Below, piece after piece: positions 6,923 through 15,130 of a stretch of 34,541 bases of DNA. Both the position numbers and the translations under genes were made by a program. Under the pieces are notes generated by a model. The model had not been told where the DNA came from and did no database searches. It saw only the letters and a list, made by a program, of their open reading frames with translations. This DNA comes from an uncultured Clostridia bacterium. GTDB lineage: Bacteria > Bacillota > Clostridia > Christensenellales > Aristaeellaceae. Every line of letters begins with the position of its first letter. Position 1 is the stretch's first letter. Location: the NCBI GenBank assembly GCA_937934775.1, contig CALGYL010000311.1, positions 1 through 34,541 on the forward strand, read 5' to 3'.

Positions 6923-8866
6923 ATGTCCATCAAACCCGATAGCCAGCAATACGACGAAAATCAAATTCAAGTGCTGGAAGGCCTGGAGGCGGTGCGCCGC
7001 AGGCCCGGCATGTACATCGGCTCCACCGACGAGCGCGGCCTGCACCATCTGGTGTATGAAATCGTCGACAACGCGGTTGACGAAGCGCTGGCCGGTTTTT
7101 GTGACCACATCATTGTCACGCTGCACAAGGACGGCTCCGTGTCCGTGGAGGACAACGGCCGCGGCTTCCCGGTGGGCATTCACCCCAAGATGGGGCGGCC
7201 CGCCGTTGAGGTGTGCCTGACGGTTTTGCACGCCGGCGGCAAATTCGGCGGCGGCGGTTACAAGGTTTCCGGCGGCCTGCACGGCGTGGGCGCGTCGGTG
7301 GTCAACGCGCTCTCCCTGCGCCTTCAGGTGAACGTCTACCAGGACGGCAAGCTCTACCAGCAGGAGTACGAGCGGGGAAAGCCGCTGTACGACCTGAAGA
7401 TCGTCGGCGAGACCGACCGCACCGGCACCACCATCCGCTTTCTGCCGGATGTGAAAACCGGCGAAGAACCGGAGCCAGGCGTTTTTGAAACCGGAAATTT
7501 TGATTTCGACACGCTGCGCACCCGCCTGCGCGAGATGGCCTTCCTCAACAAGGGCATCAAGATCGAGCTGATCGACGAGCGGACGGACCCCGTTCAGCAG
7601 AAGATATACCACTACGAAGGCGGCATCGTCTCCTTCGTGGAATACCTGAACAAGAACAAAGAGGCGATGTTCAAGCCTCCGCTCTACATCGAGGGCGTCC
7701 GGGAAGCCACCTCCATCGAAATCGCGCTGCAGTGGAACGACGGCTTCAACGAGAGTGTGTTCTGCTTCGCCAACAACATCCACACCCCCGAGGGCGGCAC
7801 GCATCTGGCGGGCTTCCGCTCGGCGCTGACCCGGGTCATCAACGATTACGGCCGCAAGGCGGGCATCCTCAAGCCCAACGACGCCAACCTGACCGGCGAG
7901 GACATCCGCGAGGGCCTGACGGCCATCGTGTCCGTCAAGCTGATGGAGCCCCAGTTCGAAGGCCAGACCAAGACCAAGCTGGGCAACAGCGAGGTGCGCA
8001 CGCTGGTGGATTCCATGGTGGCCGAAAAGCTCACCGTCTACTTTGAGGAAAACCCCTCTATCGCCAGGACGATTCTGGACAAATGCCTCTCCGCCGCCCG
8101 CGCGCGGGAAGCCGCGCGCAAGGCCCGCGACCTGACCCGGCGCAAGACCGCGCTGGAATCCGCCGCGCTGCCCGGAAAGCTTGCCGACTGCTCGGAGCGG
8201 GACCCGGCCAAGTGCGAAGTCTTCCTCGTCGAGGGCGATTCCGCAGGCGGCTCGGCCAAGACCGGGCGCGACCGCCACTTCCAGGCCATCCTGCCGCTGC
8301 GCGGCAAGATCCTGAACGTCGAAAAGACCCGCATGGACAAGGTGCTGGCCAACGCCGAGATCAAGGCGATGATCACCGCCTTCGGCGGCGGCTTCGGGGC
8401 GGAGTTCGACCCGGAGAAGCTGCGCTACCACCGCATCGTCTGCATGACGGATGCCGACGTGGACGGAAGCCACATCCGCATCCTGCTGCTCACCTTCTTC
8501 TACCGCCACATGACCAGGCTCATCGAGGACGGCCACGTCTACATCGCGCAGCCGCCGCTGTACAAGGTGACCCGGGGCAAGACGCTGCGCTACGTCTACT
8601 CCGACGCCCAGCTGCAGGCCCTGCTCGACGACATGGGCCGGGACGCCAAGCCTGAGATCCAGCGCTACAAAGGCCTGGGCGAGATGAGCGCGGAACAGCT
8701 GTGGGATACCACCATGAACCCGGAGACCCGCTCCATGTACCGGGTCACGCTCAAGGACGCCATCTCCGCCGATGAGATGTTCACGCTGCTCATGGGCGAC
8801 CAGGTGGAGCCGCGCAAGGAGTTCATCGAGGAGAACGCCAAGCTGGTGGCCGACCTTGACATTTAG
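6923..8866 (+). CDS. gyrB: DNA gyrase subunit B
   Basis: ATPase subunit of the A2B2 type II topoisomerase that introduces negative supercoils. The 647-residue protein shows the GHKL ATPase domain first (YEIVDNAVDEA with catalytic E46 and N50; VEDNGRGFPVG with D77; KFGGGGYKVSGGLHGVGASVVNALS). The transducer domain follows, then the Toprim domain with E437 in VEGDSAGGSAK and the magnesium-binding D510-A-D512-V-D514. The C-terminal QRYKGLGEM and NPETR motifs complete a normal short Gram-positive-type GyrB, without the large insertion of proteobacterial GyrB. ATG 6923 follows AGAGGTG. gyrA follows after 90 bases on the same strand. Upstream is not recF but an unrelated small gene. Pairing with a gyrA that has a GyrA-box argues against topoisomerase IV (parE). 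Confidence 0.97.
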   Translation: MSIKPDSQQYDENQIQVLEGLEAVRRRPGMYIGSTDERGLHHLVYEIVDNAVDEALAGFCDHIIVTLHKDGSVSVEDNGRGFPVGIHPKMGRPAVEVCLTVLHAGGKFGGGGYKVSGGLHGVGASVVNALSLRLQVNVYQDGKLYQQEYERGKPLYDLKIVGETDRTGTTIRFLPDVKTGEEPEPGVFETGNFDFDTLRTRLREMAFLNKGIKIELIDERTDPVQQKIYHYEGGIVSFVEYLNKNKEAMFKPPLYIEGVREATSIEIALQWNDGFNESVFCFANNIHTPEGGTHLAGFRSALTRVINDYGRKAGILKPNDANLTGEDIREGLTAIVSVKLMEPQFEGQTKTKLGNSEVRTLVDSMVAEKLTVYFEENPSIARTILDKCLSAARAREAARKARDLTRRKTALESAALPGKLADCSERDPAKCEVFLVEGDSAGGSAKTGRDRHFQAILPLRGKILNVEKTRMDKVLANAEIKAMITAFGGGFGAEFDPEKLRYHRIVCMTDADVDGSHIRILLLTFFYRHMTRLIEDGHVYIAQPPLYKVTRGKTLRYVYSDAQLQALLDDMGRDAKPEIQRYKGLGEMSAEQLWDTTMNPETRSMYRVTLKDAISADEMFTLLMGDQVEPRKEFIEENAKLVADLDI

Positions 8867-8956
8867 GGAAACGGTCATAGCCCCGAAGTGGTTTGCCGGC
8901 GGCCTAAGGAAGGACTGCCGGATCCCGATAAGCAGCCGGAAGGGAGCACCTGAAAC

Positions 8957-11545
8957 GTGCCGGACGAATTCAACATCGGCAACCTGACGCCGATCGACAT
9001 TGAGGAAGAGCTCAAAAAGTCATTCATCAGCTATGCGATGGCGGTCATCGTCAGCCGTGCCTTGCCGGATGTGCGGGACGGCCTGAAGCCCGTCCATCGC
9101 CGCATCCTCTACTCCATGGTGGAGCTGGGCGTGACGCCCGACAAGCCCTACCGCAAGTCCGCCCGCATCGTGGGCGATTGCCTGGGTAAATATCACCCCC
9201 ACGGCGATTCGTCCGTCTACGACGCGATGGTGCGCCTTGCGCAGGACTTTTCCACCCGGTACATGCTGGTAGACGGCCAGGGAAACTTCGGCTCGGTGGA
9301 CGGCGACGGCGCGGCCGCCATGCGTTACACGGAAGCCAAGCTGACCAAGCTGGCCATGGAGATGGTCGCCGACATCGAAAAGGAGACCGTCGACTTCTAC
9401 CCCAACTTTGACGAGACGCTGATGCAGCCTTCGGTGCTGCCGTCCCGTTTCCCCAATATCCTCGTCAACGGCTCCGGCGGCATCGCCGTCGGCATGGCCA
9501 CCAACATCCCGCCCCACAACCTGGGCGAGGTGATCGACGGCGCGATCCTGTTGATTGACGAGCCCAACGCGTCCAACGAAGCGCTGATGGGCATCATCCA
9601 CGGGCCGGACTTCCCCACCGGCGGCATCATCCTGGGCAGGGCGGGCATCCACGAGGCCTACGCCACCGGCCGCGGCCGCATCCTGATGCGCGCCCGCACC
9701 GAGATCGAAGCCATGCCCAACAACCGCCAGCGCATCGTGGCCACGGAAATCCCCTACATGGTCAACAAGGCCCGCCTGATTGAGAAGATCGCGGAACTGG
9801 TACACGAGAAGCGGCTGGACGGCGTCAGCGACATCCGCGACGAGTCCGACCGGAACGGCATGCGCATCGTCATCGAGCTGAAGCGGGATGTCAACGCCAA
9901 CGTGGTTTTGTCCACCCTCTACAAGCACACTCAGATGCAGGAGACCTTCGGCGTCAACATGCTGGCCCTGGTGGACGGCGCGCCCAAGATCCTGTCGCTG
10001 AAGCACGCGCTCAGCCACTACGTGGACCACCAGAAGGACGTGGTGACCCGCAGGACCCGCTACGACCTGAACAAGGCCCAAGCCCGCGCCCACATCCTGG
10101 AAGGCCTTTTGATCGCGCTGGACCACATTGACGAGGTGATCCGCCTCATCCGCGCCTCCCGCACCGACAGCGAAGCCAAGGAAGGCCTGATGGCGAACTT
10201 CGGCCTGTCTGATAAGCAGGCCCAGGCCATTCTGGACATGCGTCTGCGCAGGCTGACCGGCTTGGAGCGGGAGAAGATTCAGGAGGAGTACGACGATCTC
10301 CAGACGCTGATCAGGCACCTTATGGAAGTCCTCGCAGACGAGCGGCTTCTGATGAACATCATCAAAGAGGAGCTTCTTGAGATCAAGCGCAAGTACGCGG
10401 ACCCGCGCCGCACCGAAATCACCGCGCTGGACGGCGAGATCGACATGCTGGACCTCATTCAGGATGAGGACATGGTGGTCACACTGACCCACTACGGCTA
10501 CGTCAAGCGCCTGCCCAAGGCCACCTACCGCGCTCAGAAGCGGGGCGGCAAGGGCGTCACCGGCGCCACCACCCGGGAGGAGGACTTCGTGGAGCAGCTC
10601 TACGTGACCTCCACCCACGACCCTGTGATGTTCTTCACCAACCGCGGCCGCGTGTATGAAAAGCGCTGCTACGAGATCCCGGAGGCCGGGCGCACCGCGC
10701 GCGGCACCGCGATTGTGAACCTTTTGCAGCTGGACGGCGGCGAGAAGGTCACCGCCATGCTGCCGGTACCGGAGGAGCGCGTCGCCGGGCACTACCTGAT
10801 CATGGCCACCCGCAAGGGCCTGATCAAGCGCACAGAGCTCTCCGAGTTCCAGAACCTCCGAAAGAGCGGCCTGATCGCGATCGTCTTGCGCGAGGACGAC
10901 GACCTGATCAGCGTGGCGCTGACCGACGGCAGCCGGGAGGTGTTCCTGGGCACCGAACAGGGCATGGCCATCCGCTTCGCCGAGGACGACATGCGGCCCA
11001 TCGGAAGAGCCGCCATGGGCGTAAGGTCCATCGATCTGGACGACAATGACAGCGTCGTCGCCATGTCCATCCTGGAGGAGGGCGCGCAGGTTCTGAGCCT
11101 GACCCAGCTGGGCTATGGCAAGCGCACCGAAATCGAGGAATACCGCGTCCAGACCCGCGCCGGCAAGGGCATCAAGGCGATGAACCTGACGGACAAGACG
11201 GGCCTTCTGGCAAGCCAGCTATTGGTACACGACGGGGAAGACCTGCTGCTCATCACCGACGATGGCATCGTCATCCGCACACCGGTCTCCGCCATCTCAG
11301 TTCAGGGCCGCAACACCCAGGGCGTGCGCATCATGCGCGTCGAAGAGGGCGCCCGCGTCGTGTGCGTCGCCCGCGCCGAGCCCGAGGACGACGAGGACGA
11401 AATCGATGTCGTCGGCGCCACCGCCTCCTGCGCGCCGGACGCCTGCCCCAATGCGCTGGACATCTCGCCGGAAGCGGCCGAGGCCGACCTGAGCAACGAC
11501 CGCGAAGATCCCCCGGCAGCGCCGGAGGACGACGGGGAAGTGTAA
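8957..11545 (+). CDS. gyrA: DNA gyrase subunit A
   Basis: DNA-cleaving and DNA-wrapping subunit of gyrase. Of its 862 residues, the N-terminal breakage-reunion domain carries the catalytic tyrosine Y124 (AAMRYTE) and the quinolone-resistance region GKYHPHGDSSVYD. The residues equivalent to E. coli S83 and D87 are S85 and D89, the usual quinolone-susceptible state. The C-terminal beta-pinwheel contains a canonical GyrA-box, QKRGGKG (527-533), which identifies gyrase and not topoisomerase IV. After about residue 808 comes a long acidic tail (EPEDDEDE onward, about 55 residues, rich in D, E, A and P). The start is GTG at 8957; an AGGGAG stands ten bases upstream and homologues begin near PDEFNIG. 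It is presumably cotranscribed with gyrB. Confidence 0.97.
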   Translation: MPDEFNIGNLTPIDIEEELKKSFISYAMAVIVSRALPDVRDGLKPVHRRILYSMVELGVTPDKPYRKSARIVGDCLGKYHPHGDSSVYDAMVRLAQDFSTRYMLVDGQGNFGSVDGDGAAAMRYTEAKLTKLAMEMVADIEKETVDFYPNFDETLMQPSVLPSRFPNILVNGSGGIAVGMATNIPPHNLGEVIDGAILLIDEPNASNEALMGIIHGPDFPTGGIILGRAGIHEAYATGRGRILMRARTEIEAMPNNRQRIVATEIPYMVNKARLIEKIAELVHEKRLDGVSDIRDESDRNGMRIVIELKRDVNANVVLSTLYKHTQMQETFGVNMLALVDGAPKILSLKHALSHYVDHQKDVVTRRTRYDLNKAQARAHILEGLLIALDHIDEVIRLIRASRTDSEAKEGLMANFGLSDKQAQAILDMRLRRLTGLEREKIQEEYDDLQTLIRHLMEVLADERLLMNIIKEELLEIKRKYADPRRTEITALDGEIDMLDLIQDEDMVVTLTHYGYVKRLPKATYRAQKRGGKGVTGATTREEDFVEQLYVTSTHDPVMFFTNRGRVYEKRCYEIPEAGRTARGTAIVNLLQLDGGEKVTAMLPVPEERVAGHYLIMATRKGLIKRTELSEFQNLRKSGLIAIVLREDDDLISVALTDGSREVFLGTEQGMAIRFAEDDMRPIGRAAMGVRSIDLDDNDSVVAMSILEEGAQVLSLTQLGYGKRTEIEEYRVQTRAGKGIKAMNLTDKTGLLASQLLVHDGEDLLLITDDGIVIRTPVSAISVQGRNTQGVRIMRVEEGARVVCVARAEPEDDEDEIDVVGATASCAPDACPNALDISPEAAEADLSNDREDPPAAPEDDGEV

Positions 11546-11623
11546 AAGAACTACAATGCCGGGGATCACACCGGGGACCAACGTCGGGGGCCATGCCTTC
11601 GGGCCTCCCGCCAGGGGCAGTGC

Positions 11624-11705
11624 TGAGCATCAAAAAACCCGTATGGTTTTTTGATGCGATGGAAAAAGTGCTTCGTGCGCCTAAAATCCTGCCGGATTTC
11701 CGGGC
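11624..11705. repeat. Dispersed intergenic repeat, copy 2
   Basis: Matches 88-170 in the same orientation (see that entry). This copy keeps a perfect hairpin and lies 79 bases after the gyrA stop. Its right part (GCCGGATTTCCGGGCGG) corresponds to the ACGGGCATTTCGGGCGG end of copy 1. Confidence 0.6.
11627..11657 (+). terminator. Terminator-like hairpin behind gyrA
   Basis: Bases 11627-11639 pair perfectly with 11645-11657 (13 bp, loop CGTAT). The stem contains an A6 run on the left and T6 on the right, so transcription could end in either direction. It is the core of the dispersed repeat, which may have been recruited as the gyrBA terminator. Confidence 0.6.
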
Positions 11706-11706
11706 G

Positions 11707-11791
11707 GCGCACTGACCGTTGGTGCAGTTTCTACCACCAGTGCGCGCACTGATCGTAGAAACACGCTTCCGGCGCACAGGTCGCCAGAAGC
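11707..11791. other. Structured intergenic segment, possible small RNA
   Basis: GTTTCTAC (11727-11734) pairs with 11755-11762 and encloses a perfect 14-bp palindrome (11738-11751, CAGTGCGCGCACTG). A further hairpin follows at 11765-11791 (GCTTC-GGCG arms around CACAGGT, one mismatch). A 13-base direct repeat with one mismatch lies at 11707-11719 and 11744-11756. The segment is followed by a strong terminator at 11829-11859. No promoter was recognised. The gap from 11546 to 11912 contains this and the repeat above, and no gene I can support. Confidence 0.3.
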
Positions 11792-11828
11792 GAATGAAGC
11801 AGAACGGGACTTTGTTGATGATCTGCAT

Positions 11829-11867
11829 TGCCGCGCCATGAAACGATCATGGCGCGGCAGTTGTTTT
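11829..11867 (+). terminator. Strong intrinsic terminator
   Basis: A perfect 13-bp stem (TGCCGCGCCATGA, 11829-11841, with 11847-11859; loop AACGA) is followed by GTTGTTTTG. It lies 283 bases after gyrA and behind an apparently structured segment, so what it terminates is not obvious. Confidence 0.75.
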
Positions 11868-11912
11868 GTCACGGCGGACGGCGCGATGGTTTATCGGCAG
11901 GAGAAGGGGAGT

Positions 11913-12044
11913 ATGAAACAAATTGCCACTGCACGGCAGGATTGCGCCCGCTTCTGCCGAATAGAATCCATGTGGCGCTCCGGCGCCGCGTCAGAAAGAT
12001 TCTATTATCCCTTCAATTTGCGAAATGCGAGGGCAAGGCATTGA
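11913..12044 (+). CDS. Possible 43-residue ORF coupled to the HAD gene
   Basis: ATG 11913 has a purine-rich ribosome binding site (GGAGAAGGGGA) immediately upstream. The frame runs 43 codons and ends with TGA at 12042-12044. That TGA overlaps the TTG start (12041) of the HAD phosphatase in the sequence TTGA, the layout typical of translational coupling. The product (MKQIATARQDC...NARARH) is basic, resembles nothing I know and has no membrane segment. It may be a real small protein, a leader that delivers ribosomes to the weak TTG start, or chance. Confidence 0.35.
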   Translation: MKQIATARQDCARFCRIESMWRSGAASERFYYPFNLRNARARH

Positions 12045-12700
12045 TCACGCACATCCTGTTTGATTTTGACGGCACGCTGGTCCGGTCGATGGACCTGTCG
12101 CTCAAAATCCTCAACGACCTGTCGGGGAAGTACCGTTACCATCCCGTGGCGGTGGAGGACATACAAAAACTCAAGGCCATGCCGCTGCCGGAGCGCTTTC
12201 GGCAGATCGGCCTGCCTGCCCACCGCATCCCGGCGATTTCGCTGGAATTTCTGTCGCTGTATCATCAGGGGATTTCCTCGCTTCAGCCGGTCGAGGGCAC
12301 GAGGGCGCTGCTCGAGGCGGTCAAGGCGGAGGGGATCGGCCTTTCCGTGCTTTCGTCGAACTCTGTGGAGAACATCGCCGCGTTTCTCCGGCAAAACGAC
12401 ATGGACCTGTTTGACCACATCTTCTCCTCCAACAACCTCTTCGGAAAGGACCGGTCGATCCGGAAGTTCCTCAGACAGTTCGGGGTGGAGAAGGGGGAGC
12501 TGCTCTACGTGGGCGACGAACTGCGGGATATCGAGGCCTGCAAGCTGGCCGGGGTCAAGATCGTCTCGGTGACCTGGGGCTTTGACCCGCCGCAGCTACT
12601 GCGCGGCGGGAAGCCGGACTTCATCGCCAGCACGCCGGGTGAAGTGCTGGAAACGATCCGTTCCCTCCGCGGCGCGACACCGGTACGACCGGTTTCCTGA
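12041..12700 (+). CDS. HAD-superfamily hydrolase (phosphoglycolate phosphatase-like)
   Basis: A haloacid-dehalogenase-type phosphatase, probably acting on a small cytosolic phosphate ester; the substrate is unknown. The 219-residue protein contains all four HAD motifs: DFDGT near residues 8-12 (nucleophile and acid Asp), SSNS in the middle, a lysine in the FGKDRS region, and GDELRD for magnesium. A helical cap lies between motifs I and II, as in subfamily IA. No ATG precedes the DFDGT motif at a sensible distance; the only in-frame one, 11828, lies inside a terminator. TTG 12041, seven bases after GAGGG, is the likely start. It overlaps the stop of the possible small ORF upstream. The gene converges with the glycan cluster, 58 bases away, and is probably unrelated to it. 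Confidence 0.8.
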   Translation: MITHILFDFDGTLVRSMDLSLKILNDLSGKYRYHPVAVEDIQKLKAMPLPERFRQIGLPAHRIPAISLEFLSLYHQGISSLQPVEGTRALLEAVKAEGIGLSVLSSNSVENIAAFLRQNDMDLFDHIFSSNNLFGKDRSIRKFLRQFGVEKGELLYVGDELRDIEACKLAGVKIVSVTWGFDPPQLLRGGKPDFIASTPGEVLETIRSLRGATPVRPVS

Positions 12701-12758
12701 TCCGGCCCGGTTGTACCCATCACACGCCGGAATTGAAAATCCCCCGTGCCATCCGCCG

Positions 12759-13850
12759 CTACCAGGTCAGCTCCTCCGGCCTGGAATGATGGATGTACCG
12801 AAGGAAACAGCGCACGCCTTCCGAAACGGGCACCAAAGGGTGATAGCCCATTAGGTTTCTCGCCTTACCAATGTCCGGGCAGCGGCGGTTGGGATTGTTG
12901 GCCAGATAGTTTTCCTCCTCCGATTTCCGGTACAGGATGTTGCCTGTATACCCGAAGATTTCCCGGCCGGCTTCCCGATAGATTTCCGCCAGCTGGAGAA
13001 CCGAGATTTCCGGCCTGTCGATGCCGATGTTGAACACATCAAACGGCTCGTACACAAGCCCCTTGAGGTAGCCCGTGATCGAATCGCTGATGTAGCAGAA
13101 GGTCCTGGTGGGCGTGCCATCCGAATAGAGCACAATGTCCTGGTTCTCCAGGACCGCTTTGGCGAAATCCGCGGGAACCCTCCGGTCGTTTAGCCGCATG
13201 CCCGGTCCGTAGTTGTTGAAGGGCCGGATGATGGTCACCGGCATGCCGTAGCGCTGGTTGTACAGGTAGCACATGGTTTCACCGAAGCGCTTGGCCTCGT
13301 CATAACAGGCGCGCGGGCCCATGCATTCGACGTTTCCCCGGTAGGTTTCCGGCGTCGGGATGCTCTCGGGCGCGGGGTCCCCGTAGATCTCGCTGCTGGA
13401 GAAAAACAACAGGTTTCGGATTGGCTTTTCCCGGTAAAAATCCAGCAGCCTGCGAAGTCCCCAGACATTGGCATCCAGCGTTTCAATGGGGTATTGCCTG
13501 TAAAACGTCGGGGACGCGATGGAGGCCATGTGCAGTATGTACGTGGCGTCCGCGGCCGAAGGGATGGCGGTGATGTCGTCCGTGATGATGTCAAACGGGT
13601 GCAGCTCGATTTTTCCGTCGGCCGCCATGTTTTTCAGCCAAAGCGGATACCCCATCTTGAAATTGTCCAGGCCGACAATCTTTTTGATCCGCAGTTCGGA
13701 GGCATAGCGCGCGAAAAACTGCATCAGATAAAAACCCAAAAAACCCGCGCAGCCCGTCAACAGGATGGTGCTCCCGGAAAACCTGTCGCGCTCCTGCCGG
13801 GTAAGGCCCAGGTAGACGCGCTCAAGGTCTTGCGCCGTGATCGGATTCAT
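12759..13850 (-). CDS. UDP-glucuronate decarboxylase-like (UDP-xylose synthase) SDR
   Basis: An extended SDR acting on a nucleotide sugar. The 363-residue protein has the NAD motif TGCAGFLG (32-39), the SSSEIYGDP segment (151-159, with E154) and the active-site YDEAK (Y183, K187). PETYRGNV-MGPRACYDEAKR and the downstream RPFNNYGPGM, DRRV and PTRTFCYISD are the pattern of UDP-xylose synthases, which convert UDP-glucuronate to UDP-xylose. The UDP-glucuronate donor enzyme lies in the same operon at 21264-22514. Compared with a minimal synthase it has about 25 extra N-terminal residues. The start ATG follows GGGGGAGA by four bases. It is the last gene of the - strand operon; no clear terminator is seen in the 58 bases before the convergent HAD gene. 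Another decarboxylase, dehydratase or epimerase of this family is possible. Confidence 0.7.
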   Translation of the reverse strand: MNPITAQDLERVYLGLTRQERDRFSGSTILLTGCAGFLGFYLMQFFARYASELRIKKIVGLDNFKMGYPLWLKNMAADGKIELHPFDIITDDITAIPSAADATYILHMASIASPTFYRQYPIETLDANVWGLRRLLDFYREKPIRNLLFFSSSEIYGDPAPESIPTPETYRGNVECMGPRACYDEAKRFGETMCYLYNQRYGMPVTIIRPFNNYGPGMRLNDRRVPADFAKAVLENQDIVLYSDGTPTRTFCYISDSITGYLKGLVYEPFDVFNIGIDRPEISVLQLAEIYREAGREIFGYTGNILYRKSEEENYLANNPNRRCPDIGKARNLMGYHPLVPVSEGVRCFLRYIHHSRPEELTW

Positions 13851-13878
13851 CGTATCTCCCCCGTCTTTTCGTATGCGT

Positions 13879-15111
13879 TCAGTCCGCCAGCTTGATGATT
13901 TCGTTGATGACCGCGGAGAGCGAAATCACGGGGCATGCCGCTTCCAGCCGGTCAACAATTTCTTTTTTATGGGCGAAGGCCGTAACGATCACCGCGTCAA
14001 CGTCGTCGACTTTGACACCGTTTCGTATCTCATGGCCGCTGATGCGCCCTTTCGCGTAGGTATCCAGAATGTAGGCGATCGTAACCCCGCTGTCCTTCAG
14101 ATCGCCGCACAGAATGTCCTGAAAGGGATTCGCCCCGTAGAGGGCGATGGTTCGGTACCCCTGGTCCAGCAAATACCGCTCCATCTTCCCGCGCCGGTTC
14201 CTGATCTTCATCCACTTGATCATCGTTCCGAAGTACAGCCTCAGCGCGACGTTCTGCGCTCCCAGCCGTTCATTCAGGCCGTTTTCATACGCCTCCCGCA
14301 GCTGGCCATAAAATGGCGAACCTTCCGCATAGCGCCACCATGCATCGTAGATCTCCGAGCTTTTCTTTCCGACAGGGACGTTCCAGGGCTTTTGATCCTG
14401 CTGAAAATAGTGAATGACCGATCCGAAAGCCGCTGCTCGGGAGGCGGCGTCCCCATAAAGCTGATCGAACACATCCGGCGCGCAGTTGTATTGTTCCTCC
14501 GGCAGCTTCAGAAGCTTTGCGCCCAGCGCGAGATTGAGAATATCCTGATCAAAGCAGATCCCGCGCCGGTTGTTGGTCTTTGCGACTTCCACCAGGGTTT
14601 TCAGCGAAATCCCGTCCGCGCGCATTTCCTTCAGGTTTAAAAGCATCACGCCGGAATTGAAGTAGGTCTGCTCACAGGGCATGCCAAGCTGCGTTTTATA
14701 ATCGGGAGAATTCAATCCCGGTTCTTCACAGGCCGCAACCGCGTACCCTTCCATATTAAGGCCAGATAGATCGGTCAGCGGCTTTCGCACGATCAAGTCC
14801 GCATCCAGATACAGGATGCGATCAATGTCCGGCGGCAAAACATCTATGGCAAACATCCTTAAATACGCGGCATGAGACATTGTCCGGTTGGTCGCAAGCT
14901 CGCTGACCGGGCCAATGTCAACCTCCAGGGGGCGCACGGCGCAGCCATACCTTCCGGCCTGGTCAACCAGAAGGTGAATGTCATCGGGCAGAAGTTCGGT
15001 GTGAATCACATAGACGCAAACAGGTTGCCCCAGATGGCTTTGGTACAGAGAGGAAAGCGCGACCGTCAGATAGGGGAAATATGTGCGGCTTGTCGCCACA
15101 AGAAAATCCAT
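13879..15111 (-). CDS. GT8-family glycosyltransferase with C-terminal Rossmann-like module
   Basis: A retaining glycosyltransferase of the LgtC/GT8 type, transferring probably glucose or galactose from a UDP-sugar. Of its 410 residues, the N-terminal 270 hold the GT8 domain: FLVATS at the start, YLDADLIV with the metal-binding D103-A-D105, FNSGVMLLNL (151-160), CFDQD (187-191) and the C-terminal IHYFQQDQKPWN motif (233-244). From about residue 318 a second domain begins with TIALYGANPFQ, continues through YILDTY and ends with DVDAVIVTAFAHKKEI, a Rossmann-like alternation of strands and helices. The same tail occurs in the GT8 at 16462-17790. No membrane segment is seen. ATG 15111 follows AAGGAGG by eight bases. 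Neighbours overlap little and lie 19-28 bases apart, consistent with one operon. Confidence 0.82.
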   Translation of the reverse strand: MDFLVATSRTYFPYLTVALSSLYQSHLGQPVCVYVIHTELLPDDIHLLVDQAGRYGCAVRPLEVDIGPVSELATNRTMSHAAYLRMFAIDVLPPDIDRILYLDADLIVRKPLTDLSGLNMEGYAVAACEEPGLNSPDYKTQLGMPCEQTYFNSGVMLLNLKEMRADGISLKTLVEVAKTNNRRGICFDQDILNLALGAKLLKLPEEQYNCAPDVFDQLYGDAASRAAAFGSVIHYFQQDQKPWNVPVGKKSSEIYDAWWRYAEGSPFYGQLREAYENGLNERLGAQNVALRLYFGTMIKWMKIRNRRGKMERYLLDQGYRTIALYGANPFQDILCGDLKDSGVTIAYILDTYAKGRISGHEIRNGVKVDDVDAVIVTAFAHKKEIVDRLEAACPVISLSAVINEIIKLAD

Positions 15112-15130
15112 GGAAAAACCTCCTTGTGAA

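Noticed and set aside
6908..10792. Long - strand frames opposite gyrB and gyrA
   Set aside because: Same artefact: they mirror highly conserved coding sequence and have the biased composition of antisense frames.
11707..11791. Purine riboswitch suggested by GTTTCTACC
   Set aside because: The rest of the purine aptamer consensus (the CCGTAAA loop and GACTA segment at proper distances, and the TATA-side strand) is missing. The match is explained by the GTTTCTAC/GTAGAAAC inverted repeat.
12701..12758. Bidirectional terminator between the convergent HAD and epimerase genes
   Set aside because: ACCGGT repeats are present, but there is no stable stem followed by a T-tract on either strand.
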